Shown: in pieces, positions 26,404 to 35,317 of the stretch
Layout: each line of letters opens with the position of its first letter
Numbering within the stretch: position 1 is the stretch's first letter
Source of the DNA: Lewinella cohaerens DSM 23179
GTDB taxonomy: Bacteria > Bacteroidota > Bacteroidia > Chitinophagales > Saprospiraceae
Reading direction: 5' to 3'
DNA length: 62,720 nt
NCBI RefSeq assembly: GCF_000379805.1
Contig: NZ_KB903576.1
Location: 137,863 to 200,582, forward strand
Made by a program: the position numbers and the translations under genes
The notes under the pieces: model-generated
The model's input: only the letters and a program-made list of their open reading frames with translations
Databases searched by the model: none
What the model was told of the DNA's origin: nothing

Positions 26404-26408
26404 TGTCA

Positions 26409-29400
26409 ATGGGCCAAGATCAACCAAAGCAGGGATTAGCTGTACTTTTTTACCGTGAGCTGTACAAAATACAGACGCAATCATCGTTGTCTAACGAAGA
26501 TCAGACGGCGGCGTGCCTGCATTTGTTGCAGTTGATCTTTGAGGAGGTTACCCGAAGGGAAAAGCTGCCTTTTACGACCTATTTTGCGCGTATGGCTTAT
26601 GCGGGGCACAAGTATTCGCTACCAAAGTCTTTACAATACTATGTTCATCTGTTCCGTCGCTTAGCGCGAAAAAAAGAGGCACAGGGAGCGCCGGAAACCG
26701 TAGCGTTAGGATCGAAAGCGATAGCCGATCTTATTCTAGCTATCTGGCGACAGCCACCCAGTACAGAAGTAGCCGCAACATTGCCGTTAGATTGGCCTAT
26801 GCCCATGCAGGAGGTTGCGATTGCGGCTTTCCGGCCAGAAGCGAGGGTGCTGGTCTTGGGAGATGACCCGGCGCAACAGCAGCTGATTGCTCGTGATGAA
26901 GATTACCCCGACCAAGAGGTGCGTATCCAGTATCATCTGGCGGATCGTAATGAGTTGTTTGATCCAACTATTAAGCTGATTCGTAAAGTGACGGGTTTTC
27001 CCGTGAACCTCAATATACTGGATGTGGAAGTTGGTGTTGACGGTATCTACCGTCCACGAGCTTTTGTGTTGGAACCCGACTTTTTGATCGATGTGTCTGG
27101 AGTGGCAGAATGTTTTCATGGCAAGAATACTCACCCTTGGGGCTACTTACTCAAGAAATTCCTGCCTTTTGAGCAAACGGTACCCCTCATGCTAGGAAAT
27201 GTCGCCAACTTTTTCCTGGATGAGCTGATGAACGATCCAGAGGTGACCTTTAAATCCTTGGCTGCTAAGATTTTTAACCTCAATCCATTGGCGTTTTGCC
27301 TGTTTTCAGATCGCCAGATTCGGGAAATGATGGGCAAGGCACAAGGGCATTTTGTACGCCTCAAACAGATGGTCGTTCAGGGCTTTGCTCAGGAGGGAAT
27401 GAATAACGAATATTGTTACCTCGAACCTACCTTTTACAGCGAGCGCTATGGCCTGCAAGGGCGCTTGGATTTGCTTTACCGGAGCCCGCAATTTGAGGGC
27501 CGTACCGTTATTGTGGAATTAAAAAGCGGCAAGCCCTACCAGCCGAATATACACGGCATTAGCCCCAATCACTATATCCAGACGGTGCTTTACGATTTTC
27601 TGGTGCGCTCGGCTTATGGTGGGGCAACCAATGTAGGCTGTTACATTTTGTACAGTAGCCAAGAAGAACGCCCCTTGCGTTTTGCCCCCGCGATTAAGGC
27701 GCAGCAATATGAGGCTTTGCAGTTGAGGAATCAGTTGCTGGCTATCGAATACCTGTTGGCACAATTGGGAATTACGGAAGAAGATTTGTTGCTACAGACC
27801 CGACGTTTATTTAGCAAACTCAATGCCGATAAATACCCGCACCTTAAAGGTTTCGCCGCGCGTGACCTGCAAGCTTTCTCTCAGGTGTTTTATCGCCTTA
27901 CGGGTGTTGAGCAGGCTTACCTTGGTGCTTTCGCTGGTTTTGTCGCTCGCGAACATCGATTGGCCAAGACGGGTGTACAGGGCATGGAACGGATGAATGG
28001 CCTCGCCAGTTTGTGGCTAGACCACCCGGAGGAAAAGGAACAAAATTACCAGCGGCTTGCTCAACTAAAATTGGCGGTTAACAACACTAAAGAGGAAGAA
28101 CCCATTCTCATTCTCCTACGTGGTGAGCAGACCAACACGCTTGCTAATTTTAGAGTAGGAGACATCGCCGTGCTTTTTCCGTACTCTGAAGATGGCAAGG
28201 GCGTACTGGATCATCAGGTTTTCAAGTGTACCATTCTGTCGTTGGATCAAGAGCAGGTGACGGTCCGCTTACGCAGCAAGCAATTCAATGATCGTCTTTT
28301 TTACGAAGAGGAATATTGGACTTTGGAGCATGACCTCCTAGATAGCAGTATTAATGCCTACTACCGCGGCTTGTTTGAGTGGGCACAGTCGCCACCAGAT
28401 CGCCGCCATTTGCTACTAGGTGCGCGTGCGCCTCAAAAGGAAGAACCTATAGCGAGAGAATGGCCCGCCCTCCTTACCGATGAGCAGGCCGAGTTGCTGG
28501 ATCGCATGCTGGCCGCTCCTGAGTATTTCCTGTTATGGGGCCCTCCAGGAACAGGGAAGACCAGCGTGATGCTCCATTATTTGGTCAAGCATCTTTTGGA
28601 AAATACCGACGAGAATATCCTTCTCTTGGCCTATACCAACCGGGCAGTTGATGAAATTTGTGAATCTATCGAAGCCATTGGAGACCACTTGAAGAGCCAA
28701 TACCTTCGGATAGGTTCCAGCTATGGTACCCATCCCCGTTTTCAAGATCAGCTGTTGCAAAGCGCTATCAAAGGGATTCACAACCGTAAGGAATTGCGGC
28801 AGCTGATTGATCAACGCCGCATCTTTGTCGGTACAGTAGCTTCTTTGGCTAATAAAACCGACTTGTTCCAGCTGAAAAAGTTCCAACGCGTCATTATTGA
28901 TGAAGCTTCACAGATTTTAGAGCCGCTTTTGGTAGGGCTACTTGGTCGTTTCCCCCAGTGGATACTTATTGGTGACCATAGGCAACTTCCCGCTGTAGTG
29001 ACACAAACCAAGGAGCTTACGCGTGTACGCGACCAGCACCTCCAGGAGGCTGGAATTACCGATCTTAGCCAGTCGCTCTTTGAACGTCTTTATCTCAAGT
29101 GTCAGGCAGAAAACTGGACCTGGGCTTACGGCCAACTGACGCACCAGGGGCGGATGCACGAGGACATTATGCAGTTTCCTGCAAACGCCTTTTACCAAGG
29201 ACATCTTCAGTGTTTGCCTGAGCATACCGCACGTTTTGAAGTTCAGCAAAAGCCCATTGATTGGAAGTTGCCACCAGATGCCAATGCCTTGGAGCAGGCC
29301 CTCTGCCGGAAAAGGTTGGTTTATCTGCCAACGCCAATTGACACGGGTAGCTCGACACTAAAAACCAACGAGCACGAGGCGCGCTTGTTGGTTGATCTGG

Positions 29401-29783
29401 TAAAAGCTTTCGAGCGCCTGGCCCAAGAAAATGGCGCACCGCTAAGCGAAGGGGCTATTGGAATCATAACCCCCTATCGGGCACAGATTGCCCAAATCAG
29501 GAGTATGCTCGAAGCCGAAAAACTCTCCCCGGAAGCTTACACAATTGATACCGTAGAACGCTACCAAGGTGGCGCGCGCGATATCATCTTGATCAGCTTG
29601 TGTACCAATGCCGAAAGGCAGATGCATTCCCTGAGTGCCCTCTCGACCGAAGGCGTCGATCGAAAGCTGAATGTGGCCATGACGCGTGCGCGATCTCACC
29701 TAGTCCTGTTAGGCAACGACAAAATTTTGGAAAGCAGCTCTGTTTATAAACAACTGCTGGACTTTTGCCGGGAAGGCAGTTAG
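26409..29783 (+). CDS. Dna2-like protein: Cas4-type nuclease domain fused to SF1B helicase
   Basis: This 1124-residue cytoplasmic protein is predicted to unwind and cut DNA ends or flaps. The middle part has a PD-(D/E)XK nuclease signature: 'GRLDLLYRS' (about residue 350), 'VELKSGK' (about 368) and 'HYIQTVLYDF'. The C-terminal third is a Upf1/Dna2-type SF1B helicase. It shows Walker A 'GPPGTGKTS' (about 710), Walker B 'IIDEAS' (about 827), the 'GDHRQLPAV' motif, 'GIITPYRAQ', 'VERYQGGARD' and 'VAMTRARSHL'. The cysteine cluster that holds the iron-sulfur centre in Dna2 and Cas4 nucleases is not evident. A role in replication, repair or defence is possible. It stands alone between divergent and convergent neighbours. 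Confidence 0.88.
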   Translation: MGQDQPKQGLAVLFYRELYKIQTQSSLSNEDQTAACLHLLQLIFEEVTRREKLPFTTYFARMAYAGHKYSLPKSLQYYVHLFRRLARKKEAQGAPETVALGSKAIADLILAIWRQPPSTEVAATLPLDWPMPMQEVAIAAFRPEARVLVLGDDPAQQQLIARDEDYPDQEVRIQYHLADRNELFDPTIKLIRKVTGFPVNLNILDVEVGVDGIYRPRAFVLEPDFLIDVSGVAECFHGKNTHPWGYLLKKFLPFEQTVPLMLGNVANFFLDELMNDPEVTFKSLAAKIFNLNPLAFCLFSDRQIREMMGKAQGHFVRLKQMVVQGFAQEGMNNEYCYLEPTFYSERYGLQGRLDLLYRSPQFEGRTVIVELKSGKPYQPNIHGISPNHYIQTVLYDFLVRSAYGGATNVGCYILYSSQEERPLRFAPAIKAQQYEALQLRNQLLAIEYLLAQLGITEEDLLLQTRRLFSKLNADKYPHLKGFAARDLQAFSQVFYRLTGVEQAYLGAFAGFVAREHRLAKTGVQGMERMNGLASLWLDHPEEKEQNYQRLAQLKLAVNNTKEEEPILILLRGEQTNTLANFRVGDIAVLFPYSEDGKGVLDHQVFKCTILSLDQEQVTVRLRSKQFNDRLFYEEEYWTLEHDLLDSSINAYYRGLFEWAQSPPDRRHLLLGARAPQKEEPIAREWPALLTDEQAELLDRMLAAPEYFLLWGPPGTGKTSVMLHYLVKHLLENTDENILLLAYTNRAVDEICESIEAIGDHLKSQYLRIGSSYGTHPRFQDQLLQSAIKGIHNRKELRQLIDQRRIFVGTVASLANKTDLFQLKKFQRVIIDEASQILEPLLVGLLGRFPQWILIGDHRQLPAVVTQTKELTRVRDQHLQEAGITDLSQSLFERLYLKCQAENWTWAYGQLTHQGRMHEDIMQFPANAFYQGHLQCLPEHTARFEVQQKPIDWKLPPDANALEQALCRKRLVYLPTPIDTGSSTLKTNEHEARLLVDLVKAFERLAQENGAPLSEGAIGIITPYRAQIAQIRSMLEAEKLSPEAYTIDTVERYQGGARDIILISLCTNAERQMHSLSALSTEGVDRKLNVAMTRARSHLVLLGNDKILESSSVYKQLLDFCREGS

Positions 29784-29878
29784 ATGGTTGTTGGTTGGTT
29801 GATTGTTAGATGGTTTGCTAGTTTTCTAGTTGGTCTGATACTACTTGCAGAACCATCAAACCAACCAACCATCTAACT
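29779..29878. terminator. Long hairpin made of AACCATCTAAC-type repeats between convergent genes
   Basis: The left arm (GTTAGATGGTTGTTGGTTGG, from 29779) and the right arm (CCAACCAACCATCTAAC, ending 29877) are reverse complements with small gaps. They also overlap the stop regions of both genes. A bidirectional terminator fits the position. Confidence 0.55.
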
Positions 29879-30305
29879 AACTTTTCCCCGTCGCAAAAAT
29901 CATACTCTTATCCTTAAACCCTTTGAATTCCAGTGCATTGCCGCTGGGGTCGAGGAGGAACATGGTCGCTTGTTCGCCTACTTCGCCTTTAAAGCGGATA
30001 TAGGGCTCGATGATAAATTCCTGTCCATCGGCTCGTAAGCGTTCGGCCAGCGCATTCCAGGTATCCATGTCCAGGATCGCTCCAAAGTGCTGCACAGGAA
30101 CATTTTTACCGTCTACCTGATTGGTAGGGCCTTCAGGAAGGCCATTGTCTACGAGGTGAGCCGATAATTGGTGGCCGAAAAAATCGAAATCTATCCAGCG
30201 TTCTGCGGAACGGCCCATTTCGCAACCAATTAGATCTGCATAAAAGCTGCGGGTAGCAGCAAGGTCCGTTACCGGAAACGCGAGGTGGAAAGGTGGGTTT
30301 TGCAT
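29877..30305 (-). CDS. VOC (glyoxalase/bleomycin-resistance fold) family protein
   Basis: This protein of 142 residues has two beta-alpha-beta-beta-beta halves. It begins '[20 protein letters not shown]' and ends '[15 protein letters not shown]', both typical of VOC proteins. Likely metal ligands are the His near the N-terminus, His in 'VQHFGAILD' and Glu in 'ALEFKGF'. The fold covers dioxygenases, isomerases and antibiotic-binding proteins, so the substrate cannot be named. It may be cotranscribed with the MscS gene 44 nt upstream. Confidence 0.85.
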   Translation of the reverse strand: MQNPPFHLAFPVTDLAATRSFYADLIGCEMGRSAERWIDFDFFGHQLSAHLVDNGLPEGPTNQVDGKNVPVQHFGAILDMDTWNALAERLRADGQEFIIEPYIRFKGEVGEQATMFLLDPSGNALEFKGFKDKSMIFATGKS

Positions 30306-30349
30306 CGTCGTTATTTTACTATTTAACGTGAGTTTCGGATAGGAACACC

Positions 30350-31180
30350 TTATTTACCAATAGGTCCCAATTCGATGCCCTCAGAGTAGGAAACCTGAAC
30401 ATTGTGGCTGTTAAATGCTGCCTTGATATTGCGATTTACATCAAAAGTAACGGGCCAGTAATCATCAGGGTTAACGTAAGGGCGAACCGTAAGAATGATA
30501 TTATGGCTATCAAATGTTTCAATACCGACGGTGGGTGCTGGCTCGTCTAATACGCCTGGTGTGTTCTGCAGCACATCCATTATGATTTTTTCAACACGAG
30601 GGAAGTCTTCGCCGTAAGGCATACTAACTGCCAACTCAATCCGAACATGGCCCTTTTCGGAAAAATTGGTAACGATATTGTCGACGATCTGTCCGTTGGG
30701 GATGATCAGCGTCTTATTGCCGGGGGTAACAATGAGGGTGTTGAAGATTTGGATTTCTTCAACGCGCCCAAATTTGTCACAAACCTCAATCCATTGGTCA
30801 ACTTTATAAGGGCGGAAGATGAGGATTATAATCCCAGCAGCAAAATTACTGAGGCTTCCTTGTAAAGCGAGCCCGACTGCAAAACTAGCAGCTGCCAAAA
30901 TTGCGACAAACGAGGCAATATTGATACCGATGATACTTGCTATCGCAAGGAAAAGGACAATCTTTAAACCTACAGAAACAACAGAACTTAAAAACGGGAC
31001 CAAGCTTTCGCTAATACCCGCTACCTGCATGGCTTTAGAGACAAGCTTATGTATTTTAGCAATAACCTTTAAGCCAACGACAAGTATGATTAGCCCAAGT
31101 AATAGGGGAGGCCCGTAAATGAACGCAAGGTCTATTAAGGTGTTTGCCCAACCTTCAATTTGTGAAGTATCAAATTCCAT
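30350..31180 (-). CDS. Small-conductance mechanosensitive channel, MscS family
   Basis: This membrane channel releases solutes on hypo-osmotic shock. The 276-residue protein has three N-terminal membrane segments. The third contains the pore helix '[20 protein letters not shown]', with the Gly/Ala packing and the Gln-Gly-Ser-Leu-Ser-Asn signature of the family, followed by '[12 protein letters not shown]' and the cytoplasmic beta and alpha/beta domains. Its length is close to E. coli MscS. A -7 element lies 18 nt before the start codon. Confidence 0.93.
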   Translation of the reverse strand: MEFDTSQIEGWANTLIDLAFIYGPPLLLGLIILVVGLKVIAKIHKLVSKAMQVAGISESLVPFLSSVVSVGLKIVLFLAIASIIGINIASFVAILAAASFAVGLALQGSLSNFAAGIIILIFRPYKVDQWIEVCDKFGRVEEIQIFNTLIVTPGNKTLIIPNGQIVDNIVTNFSEKGHVRIELAVSMPYGEDFPRVEKIIMDVLQNTPGVLDEPAPTVGIETFDSHNIILTVRPYVNPDDYWPVTFDVNRNIKAAFNSHNVQVSYSEGIELGPIGK

Positions 31181-31197
31181 GTTCCATGTATTTGTTG

Positions 31198-31205
31198 CAA
31201 ATGTA
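31198..31205 (-). promoter_or_regulatory. -7 element (TACATTTG) for the MscS gene
   Basis: This is an exact TAnnTTTG match on the minus strand, 18 nt upstream of the ATG. The predicted leader is about 14 nt. Confidence 0.45.
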
Positions 31206-31450
31206 GTAATCAGTTTAGGAAACGGCGAAAATACTTCGATGGGATTACATCCTCAATGGGAAACGATAGAAGTAAATATTCACAATTAGTTGTGGCGAGT
31301 TAAAAAAAAAGATAATATATGAATGATATTTTATTTTACTCATTTGTAAATTTCTTCTTTTTTGTTTTTTGAAACCTATATTCCTTTTTATAAAAAAAGT
31401 GGAAAATAGTTGGACGCCAGGCATGAGGAGGATTCCGCAACTTGAAAACA
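31206..31450. other. AT-rich gene-free spacer
   Basis: 31290-31410 is strongly AT-rich with runs such as TAAAAAAAAAGATAATATAT and TTCTTCTTTTTTGTTTTTTG. No protein-like frame is seen. It is the most AT-rich stretch noticed in the window and borders the palindromic element at 31451. Confidence 0.4.
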
Positions 31451-31618
31451 CTAAGGGGTCGACGAATAATAAGTTCCCCATTTCAGGCTAGCCATTATGG
31501 GTGCTGAACGAGGCGCGAAGACTGCGCATAGCCAAAGTTACGCAAAGGGTGAGCAACGAAGTTCAGCGACCAAAGATCAGTATTAAAGGGAGGAAGTTAT
31601 TATTCGCCGACCCCTTAG
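31451..31618. repeat. Long palindromic element (168 bp), family E copy 2
   Basis: The ends are near-perfect inverted repeats: CTAAGGGGTCGACGAATAAT (31451-31470) pairs with ATTATTCGCCGACCCCTTAG (31599-31618). A nested pair GCTGAAC (31503-31509) / GTTCAGC (31561-31567) lies inside. The core reads GCGCATAGCCAAAGTTACGC, related to the cores at 56919 and 59051. It sits between divergent genes, 115 nt before the small membrane protein. Confidence 0.75.
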
Positions 31619-31733
31619 GGAGCACGACCAGGCTCACAGCAGGATATTGCTTTTTCAAAGCTTTAGCAAAACCTTCCAAGAGGTGGCTTGTTAAAAATTT
31701 CTATCTTCACCCACCCAAACTAATCGCGATTAT

Positions 31734-31883
31734 ATGACTGATCATCCAGCTAATTTGGAACAGGATACAGAAGATGATATGCCACCTATCTTAGGTAGTT
31801 GGCGTAACCTCTACTTGTTGGTAATTGTGCTTCACTTTATCCTGATTGGTTTGCTCTATTGGTTTACCCAAATTCACGCTTAA
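31734..31883 (+). CDS. Small single-span membrane protein preceding the symporter
   Basis: The frame encodes 49 residues: an acidic start 'MTDHPANLEQDTEDDMPP', then 'ILGSWRNLYLLVIVLHFILI' and 'GLLYWFTQIHA'. One membrane segment is clear at about residues 24-44. It ends 10 nt before the symporter ATG, so it is cotranscribed. Small proteins of this form often precede sodium:solute symporter genes in Bacteroidota, and a role as accessory subunit is inferred. A possible -7 variant, TATCTTCA, lies at 31702-31709. Confidence 0.75.
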   Translation: MTDHPANLEQDTEDDMPPILGSWRNLYLLVIVLHFILIGLLYWFTQIHA

Positions 31884-31893
31884 ATTTCCTAGA

Positions 31894-33603
31894 ATGCATT
31901 GGCTCGACTGGCTGGTTATGCTCGGCACCTTAGGTGCTATTGTTTTGTATGGTGTTTACCATACCCGCAACATTAAAAGCGTTGAAAGTTACCTGATGGG
32001 TGACCGTGATCTGCGTTGGTGGACCATCGGTCTGTCTGTGATGGCTACCCAAGCCAGCGCGATTACTTTTTTATCAACACCTGGCCAGGCCTTTGAGGAT
32101 GGCATGCGCTTTGCGCAGTTCTACTTTGGTTTACCCCTGGCAATGGTCTTTCTCTGTATTTTTGTATTACCGCTGTACTACAAACTCAAGATATACACGG
32201 CCTACGAATACCTCGAAGGCCGATTTGACCTCCGTACTCGTACACTTACAGCTATCTTATTTCTCGTTCAGCGGGGCTTGGCGGCAGGTATCACGATCTA
32301 TGCTCCGGCCATTATCCTCAGTACTTTGCTGGAGTGGCAATTGAATTGGACCATTCTTGGTATCGGGATCGTTGTGATTTTCTATACCGTTATGGGGGGC
32401 ACCAAAGCGGTGAGTGTTACCCAAAAGCAACAGATGATTATCATCCTTTCGGGGATGTTTATAGCCGCTATTCTTCTGGTTAATCAACTGCCGGAAGGGG
32501 TTGGGTTTATTGACGCGGTTGATGTTGCTGGCAAGCTTGGAAAGCTTAATGTGGTTGACTTTTCCTTCGATATGAGCAATCGCTATACCTTTTGGTCGGG
32601 GATGTTGGGAGGGTTTTTCTTATTCCTCTCTTATTTTGGGACAGACCAATCACAGGTGCAACGCTATCTCAGTGGGCGATCATTGTCAGAAAGTCGCCTG
32701 GGCTTGTTATTCAATGGTATTATTAAAGTACCAATGCAGTTTCTGGTATTATTTGTGGGGATATTGGTATTCATATTTTTCCTGTTTGTCAAGCCGCCTA
32801 TTCACTTCAATACCGCGAACTTAGCTATCGTTAAAGAAAACCCGGTGACAGCTCCACAATTGGAGAGCTTGGAGGCCACCTATGATGATCTGTTTACCCA
32901 GCGAGAGGCCGCAGTGAACAATATGATCACCGCCTTGGACACCGAAGATGAGGTTGCCATTAATGCGACTACAGAACGCCTTGAGACATTACAAACCGCT
33001 GACGCCGATATTCGGGAAGAAGTAAGAACCTTGATTGATGTAGCCAGTGATGGCGCCGCTAAAACCAAGGATACGGATTATGTTTTTATCACTTTCGTAA
33101 TCAACTATTTGCCGATAGGTATGGTAGGGCTCCTTTTGGCGGTGATTTTCTCAGCTGCTATGTCGTCGACCTCCTCCGAACTCAATGCTTTGGCTACGAC
33201 TACGGTAATAGATATTTACAAACGCTCGCTGGTAAAAGACAAGGAGGATCGTCATTACCTAAAAGCGTCTAAAGGTTTTACTATTCTCTGGGGCGTAATG
33301 GCCCTCATTTTTGCGCTATATGCAGATCTTTTCGAAAACCTCATTCAGGCGGTTAATATGATTGGCTCACTCGTTTATGGTTCTATTTTGGGGATTTTTA
33401 TGGTCGCATTTTTCCAAAAGCGCATTGGCGGAAAAGCAGTGTTTTTGGCGGCGATTTTAGCAGAAATAGCAGTAATCGTAATCTTCTACCTCGATCAAAA
33501 AGAGATTATTGAGGTCGCTTACTTATGGTTGAATCCCATTGGATGTGGCCTGGTAATGGTTATGGCAGAATTAATTCAAGGACGAAATAAGGCAGTAGCC
33601 TAA
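31894..33603 (+). CDS. Sodium:solute symporter (SSS family) with a hydrophilic insertion
   Basis: This integral membrane Na+-coupled transporter of 569 residues starts at 31894; an upstream ATG at 31846 lies inside the small gene. It begins 'MHWLDWLVMLGTLGAIVLYG' and has about 13 membrane segments and SSS signatures such as 'SYFGTDQSQVQRYLSGRS' and 'AVIFSAAMSSTSSELNALA'. Between residues about 302 and 397 there is a long charged, helical insertion ('TAPQLESLEATYDDLFTQRE') that most SSS transporters lack. The substrate is unknown. The secreted esterase gene follows after 9 nt. Confidence 0.9.
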   Translation: MHWLDWLVMLGTLGAIVLYGVYHTRNIKSVESYLMGDRDLRWWTIGLSVMATQASAITFLSTPGQAFEDGMRFAQFYFGLPLAMVFLCIFVLPLYYKLKIYTAYEYLEGRFDLRTRTLTAILFLVQRGLAAGITIYAPAIILSTLLEWQLNWTILGIGIVVIFYTVMGGTKAVSVTQKQQMIIILSGMFIAAILLVNQLPEGVGFIDAVDVAGKLGKLNVVDFSFDMSNRYTFWSGMLGGFFLFLSYFGTDQSQVQRYLSGRSLSESRLGLLFNGIIKVPMQFLVLFVGILVFIFFLFVKPPIHFNTANLAIVKENPVTAPQLESLEATYDDLFTQREAAVNNMITALDTEDEVAINATTERLETLQTADADIREEVRTLIDVASDGAAKTKDTDYVFITFVINYLPIGMVGLLLAVIFSAAMSSTSSELNALATTTVIDIYKRSLVKDKEDRHYLKASKGFTILWGVMALIFALYADLFENLIQAVNMIGSLVYGSILGIFMVAFFQKRIGGKAVFLAAILAEIAVIVIFYLDQKEIIEVAYLWLNPIGCGLVMVMAELIQGRNKAVA

Positions 33604-33612
33604 ATTTAAGTA

Positions 33613-34440
33613 ATGAAGAAAGTACTTTGGTTGGCTTGTTTAAGCTTCTGTATTCTTAGGCTAAATGCCCAGGAGAAGGCGTTGCCAGAAATTACTCAGA
33701 GAGATGCCTTTTCTATTGGTGAAACGTTTACATTTTTATCTAAAAATCTTTCAGAGGAAAGAAGAGTAAATATTTATTTGCCAAATGGTTATGATGATAA
33801 TTCTACAAAAGAATACCCTGTCATCTATCTCCTTGATGGTGCGGCAGATGAGGATTTTATTCACATTGCCGGCTTAGTGCAATTTGGTACATTTCCCTGG
33901 ATCAATATGTTGCCGGAATCAATCGTTATTGGCATCGCCAATGTTGACCGCAAACGTGATTTTACCTATCCTACGAACAATACGCAAGACAAAGCGGACT
34001 TTCCTACTACAGGGGGCTCAGCAGCGTTTATAGATTTCCTAGAGCAAGAATTGCAGCCACTTATTCAGGATACTTACCGTACCGTCGATACCACTACTAT
34101 TATTGGTCAATCCTTGGGTGGATTACTCGCCACCGAGATTTTGTTTAAAAAGCCCACCCTTTTTGACAATTATCTCATCATCAGCCCGAGCCTATGGTGG
34201 GATGATGAATCTTTACTCGATTATTCTCCAAACCTTTCTTCAGTGACGGGAAAAATCTACGTTGCTGTAGGTAAAGAAGGCCCCACGATGAAGCGTGTAG
34301 CCCGCAGTTTAGCAAAGAAGCTAAGCGCTGCGAAATTGGATGTACACTTCGATTACTTTGGTAAGCAAGATCATGGTAATATACTGCACCAGGCAGTATA
34401 CAGAGCCTTTTCTGTATTGTACCCTAAAGAAGAGAAGTAA
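33613..34440 (+). CDS. Secreted esterase (esterase D / IroE-like alpha/beta hydrolase)
   Basis: This protein of 275 residues has a signal peptide ('MKKVLWLACLSFCILRLNA'). The hydrolase core includes 'RRVNIYLPNGYDD', 'YPVIYLLDGAADEDF' and the nucleophile elbow 'IIGQSLGGLLA' (Ser about 167). The catalytic His is probably in 'GKQDHGNIL'. The family includes siderophore esterases and S-formylglutathione hydrolases. Being secreted and placed 9 nt behind a symporter, it may release the solute the transporter takes up, which is an inference. Confidence 0.85.
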   Translation: MKKVLWLACLSFCILRLNAQEKALPEITQRDAFSIGETFTFLSKNLSEERRVNIYLPNGYDDNSTKEYPVIYLLDGAADEDFIHIAGLVQFGTFPWINMLPESIVIGIANVDRKRDFTYPTNNTQDKADFPTTGGSAAFIDFLEQELQPLIQDTYRTVDTTTIIGQSLGGLLATEILFKKPTLFDNYLIISPSLWWDDESLLDYSPNLSSVTGKIYVAVGKEGPTMKRVARSLAKKLSAAKLDVHFDYFGKQDHGNILHQAVYRAFSVLYPKEEK

Positions 34441-34466
34441 GTTGGGCTTTTAGTAAAAAATCCTCA

Positions 34467-34533
34467 TACCTTGCACCAAGTACTTAATGTAGTGAAGCTT
34501 GTCTTTTATGAATATTCCCTTAGGTGCAAGGTA
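34467..34533. terminator. Inverted repeat between convergent genes
   Basis: TACCTTGCACC (34467-34477) and GGTGCAAGGTA (34523-34533) are perfect 11-bp inverted repeats with a 45-nt loop. They fill the gap between two converging genes and may stop both transcripts. Confidence 0.4.
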
Positions 34534-34537
34534 AATT

Positions 34538-35317
34538 TTACCGTAAATACCACTCCGTAGCTTCTTGCACAAATTGTAGGATCATCTTCATGCTACCCTT
34601 TCCGGGTAATGCTGTCAATGGCAGTACCGCTCCTTTGAAATGCTCACCTATTTGCCAGTGGCCGTTTGTCAACGAAGGCTTTTCCTCGTAATTTACTTCA
34701 CCCTTCTGGGGATACCCCGCTAGGTAAAAATAAGGTTCGCCCACCATTTTATCTTGCATTGCCAGACCGTAGCCCAAGCCCATGTAATCGTCAACGATAC
34801 AATAGGTGCCTGTATCAAAATGGTGTGGCCAAATACGGGGTTGCCCCTCTTTTTGTAGGAAACCTAATAAAGCATTGCCTGCCTGATTGGCCATCCGACG
34901 GTAGTAGCACCATTCGGCTACAGCTTCTCCTGCTAGAGGCAGAAAGGTTTTGGGGTGGTCATATTCCGGAATCTCAAAATGTAGTGGTTCCAGAAAAGCT
35001 TTTTCATCCAATCCCGTTTCCAGCAGCTGTCCGGCGATAATTTGCTCTAGTTGATCCAGGGTCTGCCCAGCCAGCTTAATGATCGGACTGGCCTTTTGGC
35101 GGGTATCTACCCACTCAAAGCTGTTGTTATTCAGATTAAAGGCCAGCGTTCTTTTGGCATCGCCAAAAGGGTGGGTATGGATACGCTGTGCCAAGGCATC
35201 AAAATAAAGGTTTGAATGACTGTCGTCGTCTTGTTTGGGAACAAAGCTACGCCCGGCCTTGGCCAGCACTTGACCTATTTGGTGAAGCGTTTGGTCTGTT
35301 TTATTGTAAGCCTGCAT
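34538..35317 (-). CDS. Unknown protein cotranscribed with the Rieske-glutamate synthase fusion
   Basis: This soluble protein of 259 residues has no signal peptide. It contains the stretch 'RIWPHHFDTGTYCIV' and later 'EPYFYLAGYP', a pattern reminiscent of the DUF5996 family, but I am not sure of the match. Its start codon lies inside the last codons of the upstream fusion gene (17-bp overlap), so the two are translated from one message. No catalytic motif is evident. Confidence 0.6.
   Translation of the reverse strand: MQAYNKTDQTLHQIGQVLAKAGRSFVPKQDDDSHSNLYFDALAQRIHTHPFGDAKRTLAFNLNNNSFEWVDTRQKASPIIKLAGQTLDQLEQIIAGQLLETGLDEKAFLEPLHFEIPEYDHPKTFLPLAGEAVAEWCYYRRMANQAGNALLGFLQKEGQPRIWPHHFDTGTYCIVDDYMGLGYGLAMQDKMVGEPYFYLAGYPQKGEVNYEEKPSLTNGHWQIGEHFKGAVLPLTALPGKGSMKMILQFVQEATEWYLR

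Noticed and set aside
26403-26405. GTG start for the nuclease-helicase
   Set aside because: The codon overlaps an exact -7 promoter element, and the ATG six bases later fits better.
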